Positions 14,627 to 15,026 of a stretch of DNA of 15,026 nucleotides are shown one piece after another. The first letter of the stretch is position 1, and each line of letters begins with the position of its first letter. Source of the stretch: Dunaliella salina. Lineage: Eukaryota; Chlorophyta; Chlorophyceae; Chlamydomonadales; Dunaliellaceae. The notes below the pieces were generated by a model, which worked only from the letters and a program-made list of their open reading frames with translations, was not told the origin of the DNA and searched no databases. The DNA lies in the NCBI GenBank assembly GCA_002284615.2, contig MU069722.1, positions 319,806 through 334,831 on the forward strand, in the 5' to 3' direction. Both the position numbers and the translations under genes were made by a program.

Positions 14627-14941
14627 CATCGTCGGATTCACGGACCACTGCACTACGCACATCCTGCTCGCGGCTTACGGCAACGGCTCTAGCGAAATTG
14701 AAAACACGCCGGTCATGCGTGGGGAAAAGTGGTCCTGTGCTAAGCTCCTGGAGCAGCCCCTTTGCCTGCACTACAGCGTGAAGGATGAGGAGCAGGAGGC
14801 CAGCCTGCCCACAGACTATCAGACACTGTGCAGAGCAGGCAATTTGCACTCCTTCCTGACCATCCCCATCGCCACGGAACATGAGGTGCTGGGTGCACTG
14901 ACCATTGCCAAGGAGGGTGCTGATGGCTTTGAAGTGGACTG
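14627..14941 (+). CDS. Third exon of the GAF-domain protein (gene runs off window)
   Basis: This exon follows CTCCTGCAG. Its first base completes the Ser codon; it then reads IVGFTDHCTTHILLAAYGNG, a MRGEKWSCAKLLEQPLCLHY segment, DYQTLCRAGNLHSFLTIPIA and TEHEVLGALTIAKEGADGFE. The GAF pattern is clear: paired strands around a Gly turn, then LxSFLxIPI and VLGALTIA as the typical final strands. GAF domains bind small ligands, often cyclic nucleotides, or act as dimer sensors; the ligand cannot be told here. The exon ends TG/GTGAGA in phase 2, so the codon is shared with an exon beyond the window. The intron before it (14458-14626) is 169 bp with a C-rich tract at its end. Confidence 0.85.
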
Positions 14942-14963
14942 GTGAGAGAGAGAGAGAGGGAGA

Positions 14964-15026
<63 letters not shown>
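14942..15026. repeat. (GA)n microsatellite at a splice donor
   Basis: A GTGAGAGAGAG run, interrupted once by GGGAGAGTGTGTG (14957-14970), continues to the last base. Its first bases are the donor of the GAF-gene exon, so the tract is the 5' end of that intron. The true length is unknown because the window ends inside it. Confidence 0.95.

Overview
This window is eukaryotic nuclear DNA. It shows short exons bounded by GT-AG introns, long repeat-filled introns, two decayed non-LTR retrotransposons and simple-sequence tracts at both edges. A plant-like signal peptidase subunit, retrotransposon relics that resemble my memory of green-algal LINEs, and TGTAA motifs downstream of a stop codon all suggest a chlorophyte green alga. 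Moderate GC with many repeats would fit a Dunaliella-type genome, but that placement is inference.

Left part (1-4721, + strand): the 3' half of an unrecognised protein-coding gene, read from three phase-compatible exons (81-199, 3690-3821, 4566-4721, ending in TGA). Its 3.5-kb first intron is built largely of tandem repeats: about 85 bp, 85-98 bp, 83 bp, 15 bp and 60 bp units. One of these arrays repeats matched splice-donor and splice-acceptor consensus sequences. The second intron holds an antisense tRNA-like sequence.

Middle part (4722-13045): a transposon-rich stretch with no intact gene that I can support. It holds a second antisense tRNA-like sequence; a dead + strand LINE (about 6225-8900) whose RNase H domain was split by a 5'-truncated - strand LINE (6596-7740) with a visible target-site duplication; an inverted-repeat element (9571-10424) nested inside another (9044-10514); and decayed coding-like relics.

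Right part (13046-15026): a divergent gene pair. On the - strand lies a complete 76-residue signal peptidase complex subunit (SPC12/SPCS1 family). On the + strand lies the 5' half of a gene for a probably N-myristoylated GAF-domain protein (exons 13719-14114, 14351-14457, 14627-14941), which runs off the window through a splice donor embedded in an (AG)n tract. The three genes have no evident functional link.
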